Below are positions 27,417 to 35,590 of a stretch of DNA of 64,000 bases, piece by piece. Within the stretch, counting starts at the first letter, position 1; every line of letters starts with the position of its first letter. Position numbers and translations under genes: made by a program. The notes below the pieces were generated by a model. The model had not been told where the DNA came from, did no database searches, and saw only the letters and a list, made by a program, of their open reading frames with translations. The DNA comes from Salegentibacter flavus (lineage in GTDB: Bacteria > Bacteroidota > Bacteroidia > Flavobacteriales > Flavobacteriaceae): positions 1 to 64,000 of the forward strand of contig NZ_FOVL01000016.1 of the NCBI RefSeq assembly GCF_900115145.1. Direction: 5' to 3'.

Positions 27417-28497
27417 CGGTTCTCGGTTACCAGTTGTGAGTTATCAGTTATCAGTTGTGCGTTTGCCCGGAATCTCTTCTTGATTCATCCGAGGCGTTGA
27501 CTTCGGGTTTTTTTTATGAAGCGCTAGCGGAATAAAAAAAGTATCGAGAAGTCTTAGGAGTTCATGCTTCTATGCTGTTCTCGAAACACTTTTACTGCGC
27601 TCTCGCTCTGCAAAAGCACCCACCTGTTGGTCGGCAGGCTCGAACTCAACGGATGGGAATGAGACATGGAGAAGAGGAGAAGCGGAGAAAAGGAGGGAAC
27701 CAGGGGAAATCGAATTAACGACTCTCGAGTTAACGAATTAACCAATCCCCGATTAACCAGTTAACTCCATCACTTTGTTACGAAATAATATCTGTATGAG
27801 ATCCCGGATCAAGTCCGGGATGACGGATTAATCCTTTCTCGCAGAGATTTCAACAAGCAAAATAATCTCGAATTAACGAATTAACGATTCCCGCCCTTCG
27901 ATACACCATCTCCTCTCGTCGATGGCACTCAGGATGACTGCAGAAACTAATTAACTACTTCACTTCGTCACATCGTCACTCCAAGACTCCATCACAGCAT
28001 CCAAACCAATTACCAATTAACCATTCAACTCCATCCCACCGTCATTCCATTACTTCGAATATGAGCTCGAACCTGACGTAAGAGAAAGAAGAAAAAAGGA
28101 TAAAAGGTGATCAGAAGAAAGGGAGAGAAGAAGGATGCCGAATTAACGGCTCTCGAATTAACGAATTAACCAATCCCCGATTAACCAATCAACTCCATCA
28201 CTCCATGCCAGTTCGGACAAACTCCTTCGGCGTATGAGAAAGGAGAGGAGGAGAAAAGGAGAAAAGGGGAGAATTAGGGGGAATCGAATTAACGGCTCTC
28301 GAGTTAACGAATTAACGAATCCTGAATTAACACTTCACGATTCCCAAATTAACCAATCCCCGATTAACCAATTAACTCCATCACTCCGTCACAACTTCAC
28401 CTTCAATCCAAAAACCCTTTTACTTTTAAGCAGCGGCGGACAAGCCGGGAATTCAGAATGGGAACACCAAACAACAAACTCGAAACAATAAACATTT
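27417..28497. repeat. Repeat-rich gap between wzc and upxY
   Basis: No gene is supported over 1.08 kb. It holds a long inverted-repeat element (27494-27652), purine-rich runs, several GAATTAACGAATTAACC word arrays (27710-27760, 28140-28190, 28280-28375), and the hairpin repeat TCCCGGATCAAGTCCGGGATGAC near 27803. The spurious reading frame at 28234-28491 is made of these words. Confidence 0.6.
27494..27652. repeat. Long inverted-repeat element, copy 2
   Basis: It has the same arrangement as copy 3 at 32826: outer arms GTTGACTTCG and CGAACTCAAC, middle arms AGCGGAATAAAAAA and CTTTTACTGCGCT, and core TATCGAGAAG and TTCTCGAAAC. Identity with copy 3 is high by eye and continues into the flank GGATGGGAATGAGACATGGAG. 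Confidence 0.7.
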
Positions 28498-28971
28498 TTA
28501 AAGAACCTCCCTGGTATTCACAACTACCGTAAATCCCATTCCGGGGAGGATGAGGCGCATTTGTTTTTTGCCGACTTCCCGCACTATGGCTTCCCGGCCT
28601 TCAAGGGAGCCTTTGCTGATCACGAGCTTGTCTCCGGGGGAGATCTCGTTTATTTCGATTTGATCCACCTCGTCGTTGTTTAGCCATTTCTCAATGGTTT
28701 CTATCTCGTGGTTACGGACTACCGCCGGCTTTCCGAGCCAATGCATATAGTGCACGACTCCGGGGACATCAAAAACCCGGTTTCGTTCCTTTTCCGGCAG
28801 TTTTACAAAGACATAGGACTTGAACAGGGGAGTGCTCACCTTTTTCTTGCGGTCGCTCCATTTGCGAACTTCGGTGATTATCGGGCAATAGACCTGGATC
28901 CCTGTTTTTTCAAGTCGTTGCGCGACCTTTTGTTCCGATCTCGGTTTAGTGTATAAGACGTACCACAACAT
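28498..28971 (-). CDS. upxY: UpxY-family transcription antiterminator (NusG-like)
   Basis: The 157-residue protein has the NGN domain start MLWYVLYTKPRSEQKVAQRLEKTG, the loop VRKWSDRKKKVSTPLFKSYVFV, and a C-terminal KOW segment (GDKLVISKGSLEGREAIV). In Bacteroides such proteins let polymerase pass early terminators in capsule loci. Unusually, the gene lies at the far end of the locus and points toward it. Its natural target would be the leader at 4500-5048. Confidence 0.9.
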   Translation of the reverse strand: MLWYVLYTKPRSEQKVAQRLEKTGIQVYCPIITEVRKWSDRKKKVSTPLFKSYVFVKLPEKERNRVFDVPGVVHYMHWLGKPAVVRNHEIETIEKWLNNDEVDQIEINEISPGDKLVISKGSLEGREAIVREVGKKQMRLILPGMGFTVVVNTREVL

Positions 28972-29520
28972 ATTATCTTTATTTTGCGCTCTCTTAAAGG
29001 AAAACGCCGTTATGCCGGAGACTATAAGTCACCGATGCGAACCCGATCTAATCAGAAACGGGAAATAAAGACCTTCTTGTAGGGTGTCTCAGATATGAGG
29101 AGAAAAAGGTCAGTTAGTTAGAATTAGTTGAGCAAAATTACGAACATTTCATAATAATTAAGCTTTTTTCAAGGGTTTTTTGGTGGGAGAATCCGGAGGC
29201 TTTTCTATTTTGTTCGTTGTTTGGAGTTTAAATGTTGTAGAGTCCTGAATAGGCTTGGTAAGCTTTAGTGGAGAGTGGTTTTTTCTTTCGGTCAGTAAGC
29301 TTTTCCCGCCTCCCTTTGGGCTTGGGGTAGGGCGGAAAAAGATAAAAAGATTTTCAACTTTTAATAGGTAAAAGCGGGAAAGCTTATAAGACCCTATATA
29401 CGTCCTTTAGGCCGTTTCAGAGCGACGGCGGACTGATAACGAAGGAATCATTTAAAAGACCTCTATAACCCCTGGGTTTCACTTGTATAGATATATATTA
29501 AAATTATATTTCAATTTAGT
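28972..29520. other. Intergenic region without recognised gene
   Basis: Nothing coding is seen in about 550 bp. It includes CTTTTCCCGCCTCCC...GGGCGGAAAAAG near 29299-29341, an imperfect inverted repeat related to the words at 30300 and 32510. Confidence 0.4.
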
Positions 29521-29555
29521 TTATACGGATATTTTTATTATTTTTACACGTATAA
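29521..29555 (+). promoter_or_regulatory. Inverted repeat before the toxin-antitoxin pair
   Basis: TTATACG (29521-29527) and CGTATAA (29549-29555) are perfect inverted arms 21 bp apart, ending 10 bp before the antitoxin ATG. This is the usual place for an autoregulatory operator bound by a ribbon-helix-helix antitoxin. Function is inferred. Confidence 0.5.
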
Positions 29556-29565
29556 TTAATTTGTT

Positions 29566-29814
29566 ATGGATACGAAACTGACATTAAAGCTTAATCAGGA
29601 AATAATCGAACGGGCAAAAAAATATGCGTCTGATAAAAAAGTGAGTTTATCCAGAATTGTAGAAGCTTATTTGCAATCTCTTACCACTGAAGAAGAAGAT
29701 ACAGATTTTGAAATTTCTCCATTTGTTAAAAGTTTAGCTACCGGTGCAAAAATTCCAGCCGACTTGGATTATAAAAAAGAATATTCAGAACAATTGTTGG
29801 AGAAGTATAAATAG
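29566..29814 (+). CDS. DUF6364-type antitoxin (ribbon-helix-helix)
   Basis: The 82-residue protein opens with a ribbon-helix-helix pattern, MDTKLTLKLNQEIIERAKKY and VSLSRIVEAYLQSL. The C-terminal tail (about 48-82) is acidic and extended, as in antitoxins that wrap a PIN toxin. Its stop codon abuts the toxin ATG. Confidence 0.82.
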   Translation: MDTKLTLKLNQEIIERAKKYASDKKVSLSRIVEAYLQSLTTEEEDTDFEISPFVKSLATGAKIPADLDYKKEYSEQLLEKYK

Positions 29815-30237
29815 ATGAAAAAAAGATTATTTCTGGATACATACGTAATCCTTGATTTACTTGGGGAGCGGGAACGGTATTATGAGCCAATGGCTAAACT
29901 GGCAACGCTTGCTGATAAAGGTGTACTAGTTTTAGTGGTTTCACCAATATCTTTCGCTACTTTAAATTACTTTCTTGCAAAATATGAATCTGCAAAAATC
30001 GCTCAGGAAAAATTGAGGAAATTTAAGATCATATGTGAGATTTGTAAACTCGATGAACATATAATTGAGAAAGGATTAAATTCATCTTTTAAAGACTTTG
30101 AAGACTCACTTCAATACTTTAGTGCTGTCGATTCAGATTGCGAAATAATAATTACCAGAAACGGAAAAGATTTTAAAAAATCTCTATTGCCGGTTATGAC
30201 TGCAGATGAATATCTGAAGAGTATAAAAACAAAATAA
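29815..30237 (+). CDS. PIN-domain toxin (VapC-like)
   Basis: The 140-residue protein has PIN acidic residues: Asp8 in FLDTYVILDLL, an acidic pair in KDFEDSLQYF, and Asp in ITRNGKDF. PIN toxins are RNases that cut tRNA or rRNA. The usual Asn after LDT is Tyr here (LDTYV instead of LDTNV), which might weaken activity. It directly follows its antitoxin. Confidence 0.85.
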   Translation: MKKRLFLDTYVILDLLGERERYYEPMAKLATLADKGVLVLVVSPISFATLNYFLAKYESAKIAQEKLRKFKIICEICKLDEHIIEKGLNSSFKDFEDSLQYFSAVDSDCEIIITRNGKDFKKSLLPVMTADEYLKSIKTK

Positions 30238-30758
30238 TTACGCCCTAATATTCCATTCTTCTGAGAATAGATTTAAGATTGAATTAATAGTGAAGGCCGC
30301 CTCCCTTTAGACCTGTCCTGAGCGCGAAGCAGCCGAAGGAACTTGTCTCGATTTCATATCGGGAGCCTGTCCCAAATTTAGTTTGGGAGCTGGGGTTAAG
30401 CGGGAAAAGATTTGAAAGATGTAGAACTTGAAAAATCCTTTTACCCCACCTCTTGATTGAGTAAGAGACATGAAGAAGAGGAGAACAGGGGAGAACCATG
30501 GGAAATCGAATTAACGTCTCTCGAGTTAACGAATTATCGAATCCCGGATACACGAATCCCGAATCCCGAATTCACGAACTAACGAATCCCGAACTAACGA
30601 ATCACGAACTAACGAATTAACCAATCCCTAATTAACCATTAAACTCCATCACCCCGTCACAAGATCACAGCCTCACAAAATCTTAGAACAAGGAACTATC
30701 AAAAAAATTCCATAACCCATAAAAAACTCCTAATTTAGGCCTCTAAATAAAATATTTC
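30238..30758. repeat. Word-repeat gap before the Crp/Fnr gene
   Basis: No gene is seen. 30300-30450 is a hairpin-bearing repeat (CTCGATTTCATATCGGGAG, CCAAATTTAGTTTGGGAG) related to 32519-32600. 30500-30640 is a clear chain of words such as CGAATCCCGAATTCACGAACTAACG. Confidence 0.55.
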
Positions 30759-31391
30759 ATGCTTGCAAAACTAGAGGAGGCTTATCATTTTATCTTTGAA
30801 AAAGCCCTAATTAAAGAAATATCAGAGGTAGGGATCCTCAAACACGTGGAACCGGGGGAGAAGATTATCGAGATAGGCGATTATGTGAAGATGATGCCGC
30901 TGCTTTTGGAAGGTGCTGTCAAGATCATGCGCGATGATAAGGATGGAGACGAACTGCTGCTGTATTTTCTGGAGCGGGGAGATACCTGCGCGATGACCCT
31001 TTCCTGCTGTATGGGACAAACCCGCAGCGAAATCCGTGCAGTAGCCGAACGCGATACCACGATTATCATGATTCCTATCGAAAAGATGGAAGAGTGGACT
31101 TCAAAGTATAAGAGTTGGCGCAATTATGTCTTTGAAAGCTATCATGCCCGACTTACCGAAATGCTGGATACCATAGATACCATCGCCTTCATGAATATGG
31201 ACGAAAGGCTTATGAGATACCTAAAGGATAAGGCTAAGATCAATCAGCATGAGATCGTAAACAATACTCACCAGCAAATAGCCTACGATCTTCATACCTC
31301 GAGGGTAGTGATTTCTCGTTTGCTGAAAAAACTGGAGCTGGAAGGTAAAATAAAACTCCAACGCAATAGCATTGAGGTACTTCAACTTTAA
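30759..31391 (+). CDS. Crp/Fnr-family transcription regulator of the sulfur island
   Basis: The 210-residue protein has a cyclic-nucleotide-binding-like N-terminal barrel (about 20-110) and a winged HTH near residues 165-195 (NNTHQQIAYDLHTSRVVISRLLKKLELEG). A Cys pair lies at about residues 86-87 (LSCCMG); whether it senses sulfur species is open. No FNR-type N-terminal iron-sulfur cysteine set is seen. It is the first gene of the sulfide island and is the best candidate to bind the GTAAC-N4-GTTAC palindromes found there. Confidence 0.9.
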   Translation: MLAKLEEAYHFIFEKALIKEISEVGILKHVEPGEKIIEIGDYVKMMPLLLEGAVKIMRDDKDGDELLLYFLERGDTCAMTLSCCMGQTRSEIRAVAERDTTIIMIPIEKMEEWTSKYKSWRNYVFESYHARLTEMLDTIDTIAFMNMDERLMRYLKDKAKINQHEIVNNTHQQIAYDLHTSRVVISRLLKKLELEGKIKLQRNSIEVLQL

Positions 31392-31457
31392 TTTTTAACT
31401 AAAAAAGTATTATCTTTTCATAAGTTTTTCCGAAAGGATTTGCTAATATTTTCTTGT

Positions 31458-31501
31458 GTAACCCTTGTTACTGTAACCGGGCACTCAAGACAGTACTTTT
31501 G
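31458..31501 (+). promoter_or_regulatory. GTAAC-N4-GTTAC operator and promoter of the TauE gene
   Basis: The palindrome GTAAC-cctt-GTTAC occupies 31458-31471. TACTTTTG at 31494-31501 is a perfect TAnnTTTG box. The palindrome centre is 29.5 nt upstream of the first base of the box, i.e. near -41 or -42 relative to the expected start. That is the classic class II activator position of Crp/Fnr proteins. Confidence 0.75.
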
Positions 31502-31526
31502 CAGCGGTAAAAACTAAACTAAACTT

Positions 31527-32324
31527 ATGGAAATTCTTGAAATTCTTGGTTACGTTGGGGCGTTAACCATTGGAGTTGTTTTAGGCTTAATTGGTGGAGG
31601 AGGATCGATCTTAACCGTACCGGTACTGGTGTACCTTATGGCGATAAACCCTGTTACCGCTACCGCGTATTCGCTTTTTGTTGTTGGATCGTCTTCCCTG
31701 GTGGGGGCGATAAAAAATATGAAAACGGGGCTGGTAGACTTAAGAACTGCAACAGTATTTGCCATTCCTGCATTTATCGCGGTGTACATAACCCGAATGT
31801 ATATAGTGCCGGCAATCCCCGAGCATTTATTCAATGTTGCAGATTTTGAGATCACTAAGAATATAGGGATCATGCTTTTCTTCGCGATCATTATGATCCT
31901 GGCCTCTATCTCGATGATACGGGGGAAGAAATCCTTGAAACCTGAACCTACTGAGGTTGCTTATAATTATCCTCTTATCATCGTTGAAGGGGTAGTGGTA
32001 GGAGTGCTTACCGGGATCGTTGGAGCCGGAGGAGGTTTTCTTATCATTCCTGCGCTGGTATTACTGGCGAAACTGCCGATGAAAAAAGCGGTTGCGACCT
32101 CTTTACTTATCATCGCGGTTAAATCGCTTATCGGCTTTATAGGAGATGTGCAAAACCTGGAGATAGACTGGATATTCCTTCTTGTCTTCACTTCGCTTTC
32201 TATAGCCGGTATTTTCCTTGGCGTATACCTGAATAAATTTATTGATGGGAATAAACTGAAAAAAGCTTTTGGTTGGTTCGTTTTAATTATGGGGATTTAT
32301 ATCGTTTGGGCTGAATTGGCTTAG
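31527..32324 (+). CDS. TauE/SafE-family sulfite exporter
   Basis: The 265-residue membrane protein has two homologous halves, each with the glycine-rich motif of the family: VLGLIGGGGSILTVPVLVYL near residue 20 and LTGIVGAGGGFLIIPALVLL near 160. About eight membrane helices are expected. The family exports sulfite, sulfoacetate or related anions. In this island, sulfite from persulfide oxidation is the likely substrate. Confidence 0.9.
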   Translation: MEILEILGYVGALTIGVVLGLIGGGGSILTVPVLVYLMAINPVTATAYSLFVVGSSSLVGAIKNMKTGLVDLRTATVFAIPAFIAVYITRMYIVPAIPEHLFNVADFEITKNIGIMLFFAIIMILASISMIRGKKSLKPEPTEVAYNYPLIIVEGVVVGVLTGIVGAGGGFLIIPALVLLAKLPMKKAVATSLLIIAVKSLIGFIGDVQNLEIDWIFLLVFTSLSIAGIFLGVYLNKFIDGNKLKKAFGWFVLIMGIYIVWAELA

Positions 32325-32825
32325 GTTAGTTAATTCGGTTCTCGGTTGCGAATTCTCAATATTAGGCAGTGCCCTTCTTAGCCAAGGCTAAGGAGGGTTT
32401 GTTGTTCTAAGTTTTCCCGTTCTCAGTTGTGAGTTGTGGATTCCCGGCCTGTGGAGTTCTGAATCCGATTGACCGGAGTGGATCTTCTTCCTAATAATAA
32501 GCTTTTCCCACCTCCCTTTAGAATTTGTCCCGATTTTAGTTCGGGAGCCTATTCCAAATTTACTTTGGGAGTTAAGGCTTAAGCGGGAAAAGATTTTAAA
32601 GATGTAGAATTCGAAATCTTCATTTTACCCCTAACCTTAAAGAATTAATTTGTTACCGTAACTTAAATTCATTCAACTAAACATGGGTTTCAGGAGGATC
32701 CCGATGTAAAATCGGGATTAGTTCAACCAGCAGAATTGTGTGCAGGCTGTGCCTTTCTCAATTCCGGGTTTCACTAAAGGGAGCGGAATGAAAATATAAG
32801 TTTGAATTTAGTGTTCAAATTATGA
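32325..32825. repeat. Repeat-rich gap, left part
   Basis: No gene is seen. It contains a hairpin repeat at 32519-32635 (GTCCCGATTTTAGTTCGGGAG, CCAAATTTACTTTGGGAG) and the second copy of the ~145-bp repeat. Confidence 0.55.
32638..32784. repeat. Dispersed ~145-bp repeat, copy 2
   Basis: It matches 2332-2474 over its length with a few substitutions and a small insertion (TTTCAGGAGGATCCCGATG here, TTTCAGGATCCCGATG there). Confidence 0.7.
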
Positions 32826-32982
32826 GCGTTGACTTCGAGTTTTTTTATGAAGCGGTAGCGGAATAAAAAAGTATCGAGAAGTCTTAGGAGTTCGTGCTTC
32901 CAACCTGTTCTCGATACACTTTTACTCCGCTATGGCTCTGCAAAAGCACCCACCTGTTGGTCGGCAAGCTCGAACTCAACGG
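32826..32982. repeat. Long inverted-repeat element, copy 3
   Basis: The nested complementary arms are GTTGACTTCGAG with CTCGAACTCAAC (outer), GGTAGCGGAATAAAA with TTTTACTCCGCTATGGC (middle), and GTATCGAGAA with TTCTCGATAC (core). The whole unit could fold into one long cruciform or RNA hairpin. It is followed by word arrays to about 33150. Confidence 0.7.
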
Positions 32983-33212
32983 ATGGGAATGAGACATGGA
33001 GAAGCGGAAAAGAGGGGAAATCGAATTAACGGCTCTCGAGTTAACGAATTATCGAATCCCGAATCCCGAATCCCGAATTCACGAACTAACGAATCACGAA
33101 TTAACGAATTAACCAATCCCTAATTAACCAATCCCGCTTCCCCATCACTTCGTCACAAGGTCACAATCTCAAACCTGATCAATATCAGTTACTCTTAAAT
33201 TTCCTGTTAAGT

Positions 33213-33256
33213 GTAACCAGCGTTACAAGGATTTAGCTTAACTTTAACTAAATTAG
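33213..33256 (+). promoter_or_regulatory. GTAAC-N4-GTTAC operator and promoter of the SQR gene
   Basis: TGTAAC-cagc-GTTACA at 33212-33227 is a perfect 6-bp-arm palindrome. TAAATTAG at 33249-33256 matches TAnnTTTG with one mismatch and begins 29.5 nt from the palindrome centre, the same spacing as at the TauE promoter. Confidence 0.7.
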
Positions 33257-33272
33257 TGCAAAATTATATACA

Positions 33273-34520
33273 ATGAATTCCAAACATCAGATACTTGTTA
33301 TAGGCGCCGGTACCGGCGGCCTAATGATGGCTTCACGCCTTAAAAAAGAACATAAAGATTTTGATATTGCGATCATCGATCCTGCCAAAACCCATTATTA
33401 TCAGCCTGCCTGGACGCTGGTAGGAGCAGGGACTTACGATTTCGAGGATACAGCCAAACCTATGGCCGATCTTATTCCCAAAGGAGTAAAATGGTACCAG
33501 GATAAGGTGACCGCTATGGATCCCGATAGTAATTCGGTTTCTACTGAAAAATCGGGGGAGATCAAATACGATTACCTTGTGGTGTCACCCGGACTTACTT
33601 ACGATATGAGCCTTGTGCCGGGACTTAGCGAAGCAATAGATAAAGGTAATGTTTGTTCTAATTATACCGACCCTAAACATACCCTGGAGGTACTTAAGAA
33701 CTTCAAAGGAGGAACCGCTTTATTTACGCAGCCTACCACGCCTATTAAATGTGGGGGAGCGCCGCAGAAGATCATGTACCTCGCCGAAGCTTACTTTAAA
33801 AAACACGGGTTGAAAGATAAGACCAATGTGGTTTTTGCTACCAACGGAACCGTGATCTTTGCCGTGCCTGAGATCAAGGAAACCCTGATGAAGATCGTAG
33901 ATCGAAAGAATATCAACCTGAAATTCTACCATGCTCTTAAGCGAATTGATGCTGAAAAGCAGATCGCCTGGTATGAACTTGCGCCTGAAGCCTACGAGCA
34001 TAATCCTGCCAAGCTGGAAATCGAGAAGGAAGGAAATATGGTAGGTATCCATTATGATATGCTTCACCTGGCTCCACCATCGGTGGCCCCTGAATTTGTG
34101 AGGAAATCGAAACTGGCCAATGCCGAAGGCTGGCTGGATGTAGATCATCATTCCCTGCAGCACAACAAATACCCCAATGTATTTGGATTGGGAGATGTTG
34201 CTGCCCTGCCAACCGCGAAAACCGGTGCGGCCATCAGAAAACAGGTTCCCGTAGTGCTTGATAACATTGAAAAACTGATGAAGAATCAAGCGGCCGATAA
34301 TAAGAAATACAATGGTTATTCTTCTTGTCCGCTGGTTACTGAATACGGAAAGATGGTGTTGGCAGAATTTGATTATGATAATAAATTTACCCCCGATCCC
34401 GAATTAAAGAAAATGCTGATTTTCGATTCTTCGAAAGAACACTGGCGTTTATGGATTTTGAAAAAATACGGCCTTCCATACCTTTACTGGAATAAAATGC
34501 TAAAAGGGCAGGACGTATAA
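33273..34520 (+). CDS. sqr: Type II sulfide:quinone oxidoreductase
   Basis: The 415-residue flavoprotein has the FAD-binding start ILVIGAGTGGLMMASRL and cysteines in the segments GNVCSNY, TPIKCGGAPQK and YSSCPLV. The latter two correspond to the redox pair of type II SQR (human SQOR-like). It oxidises sulfide to persulfide and passes electrons to quinone at the membrane. The isoprenylcysteine-methyltransferase-like gene follows 14 bp later. Confidence 0.9.
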   Translation: MNSKHQILVIGAGTGGLMMASRLKKEHKDFDIAIIDPAKTHYYQPAWTLVGAGTYDFEDTAKPMADLIPKGVKWYQDKVTAMDPDSNSVSTEKSGEIKYDYLVVSPGLTYDMSLVPGLSEAIDKGNVCSNYTDPKHTLEVLKNFKGGTALFTQPTTPIKCGGAPQKIMYLAEAYFKKHGLKDKTNVVFATNGTVIFAVPEIKETLMKIVDRKNINLKFYHALKRIDAEKQIAWYELAPEAYEHNPAKLEIEKEGNMVGIHYDMLHLAPPSVAPEFVRKSKLANAEGWLDVDHHSLQHNKYPNVFGLGDVAALPTAKTGAAIRKQVPVVLDNIEKLMKNQAADNKKYNGYSSCPLVTEYGKMVLAEFDYDNKFTPDPELKKMLIFDSSKEHWRLWILKKYGLPYLYWNKMLKGQDV

Positions 34521-34534
34521 AAAGCTCCGGTAAT

Positions 34535-34987
34535 TTGAATCTTAAAGCGAAGGATATTGCTTATGTGGGTTTGCAGTTGACGCTGTTTTTAAGTTTTTTA
34601 TTAGATATTTCCCTCCTAAGCTTCAGATTACCGGTATGGATTGATTATTTATTACTACCCCTCATCTTAATTGGTGGAGGGGTAGTTTTATTAGCGCTTC
34701 TTCAGCTGAAAACCAATCTTTCTATATTCCCAAGTCCTTTAAGAGGCTCAAATCTTATCACCCACGGACTCTTTAAATATGTCAGGCATCCCATCTATTC
34801 TGGGATTCTGCTTTCCGCTTTTGCCTTAGCGCTTTACCTGGGTTCCGGCTATAAACTGCTTATCGCTTTTCTGTTGCTCATTTTGTTCTATTTTAAAAGC
34901 AGTTATGAAGAAAAGCTACTCCTTCAGAAATTCCCGGAGTATAAGGAATATATGAAACGCAGTGGGAGATTTTTGCCAGGGATCTAA
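34535..34987 (+). CDS. Isoprenylcysteine carboxyl methyltransferase-family membrane protein
   Basis: The 150-residue protein has about four membrane helices and the family's C-terminal motif LFKYVRHPIYSGILL followed by YEEKLLLQKFPEYKEYMKRSGRFLP. The start is TTG. Bacterial members of this family methylate unknown small substrates. Its tight link to sqr suggests a sulfur-related role, which is not established. Confidence 0.85.
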   Translation: MNLKAKDIAYVGLQLTLFLSFLLDISLLSFRLPVWIDYLLLPLILIGGGVVLLALLQLKTNLSIFPSPLRGSNLITHGLFKYVRHPIYSGILLSAFALALYLGSGYKLLIAFLLLILFYFKSSYEEKLLLQKFPEYKEYMKRSGRFLPGI

Positions 34988-35590
34988 GAAAGGTTCCCGG
35001 TTTCCGGTTTTTGGCTTGCCCGATGGAGCATTGGTAAAAATGGGTTGGTAGTTTATTGTTTGGGTATGTTGTTCCGGGTTTGAAGTTTCAGGTTAAATGT
35101 TTCCCGTTCAAGGTTTAACGTCAGTTATTTGCGTGAAAAATCCTCTTAACGAGTCCCGAAATCTTCCTTTTACCCCAGCTCCCGAAGCCAGTTCGGGACA
35201 GGCTCTAAAGGGAGCAGAAAATTCAGAAGTAAACAAATCAAAGATTACAATTAGACCTAACCAGTCGGATTTTAGATCCTTACTAATTGATGTTGGAGTT
35301 TGGCCTGAGTGATTTCGACGAAAGGAGAAATTGTACCGAAGGCTCATTCCGGGCCTGACCCGGAATCTCATTTTCAGAATTCTATTCTTCAAACATTTCC
35401 TTGTAGGACCAAACCCAATTAACCAATCTCGAATTAACGAACCAACGAATCCCGAATTAACGAATTAATCAATCCCCAATTAACCATTAGAATTACTTCC
35501 AATATTATGAGCAGAGCGAGATATTTTTCCTAAATTTAAGTTTGTAAAGCCGCGCCTTATTAAGGCTGGGGCTTGAAAAATATATACTTG
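34988..35590. other. Repeat-rich gap before cydA
   Basis: No gene is seen. It holds the hairpin ATTCCGGG-cctga-CCCGGAAT (35346-35366), a short word array (35415-35490), and a perfect -7 box TAAGTTTG at 35537-35544 about 50 bp before cydA. I searched here for GTAAC-N4-GTTAC and found none, so the cyd genes appear not to share the island's operator. Confidence 0.55.

Noticed and set aside
28234-28491. 85-residue plus-strand open frame
   Set aside because: It is built from the word repeats (RVNELTNPEL, SPINQLT), with no sign of selection as protein.
32648-32660. GTTAC-C-GTAAC in the ~145-bp repeat as a further operator
   Set aside because: Half-sites are in reversed orientation with a 1-bp spacer, there is no matching -7 box, and the other copy of the repeat has lost it.
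32932-33123. 63-residue plus-strand open frame
   Set aside because: It is again translated word repeats and part of the long inverted-repeat element.
33720-34289. 189-residue frame antisense to sqr
   Set aside because: Shadow frame; the plus-strand protein has all SQR landmarks.
34988-35590. Sulfide-island operator before cydA
   Set aside because: I looked for GTAAC-N4-GTTAC at the standard distance from the -7 box at 35537 and found no match.
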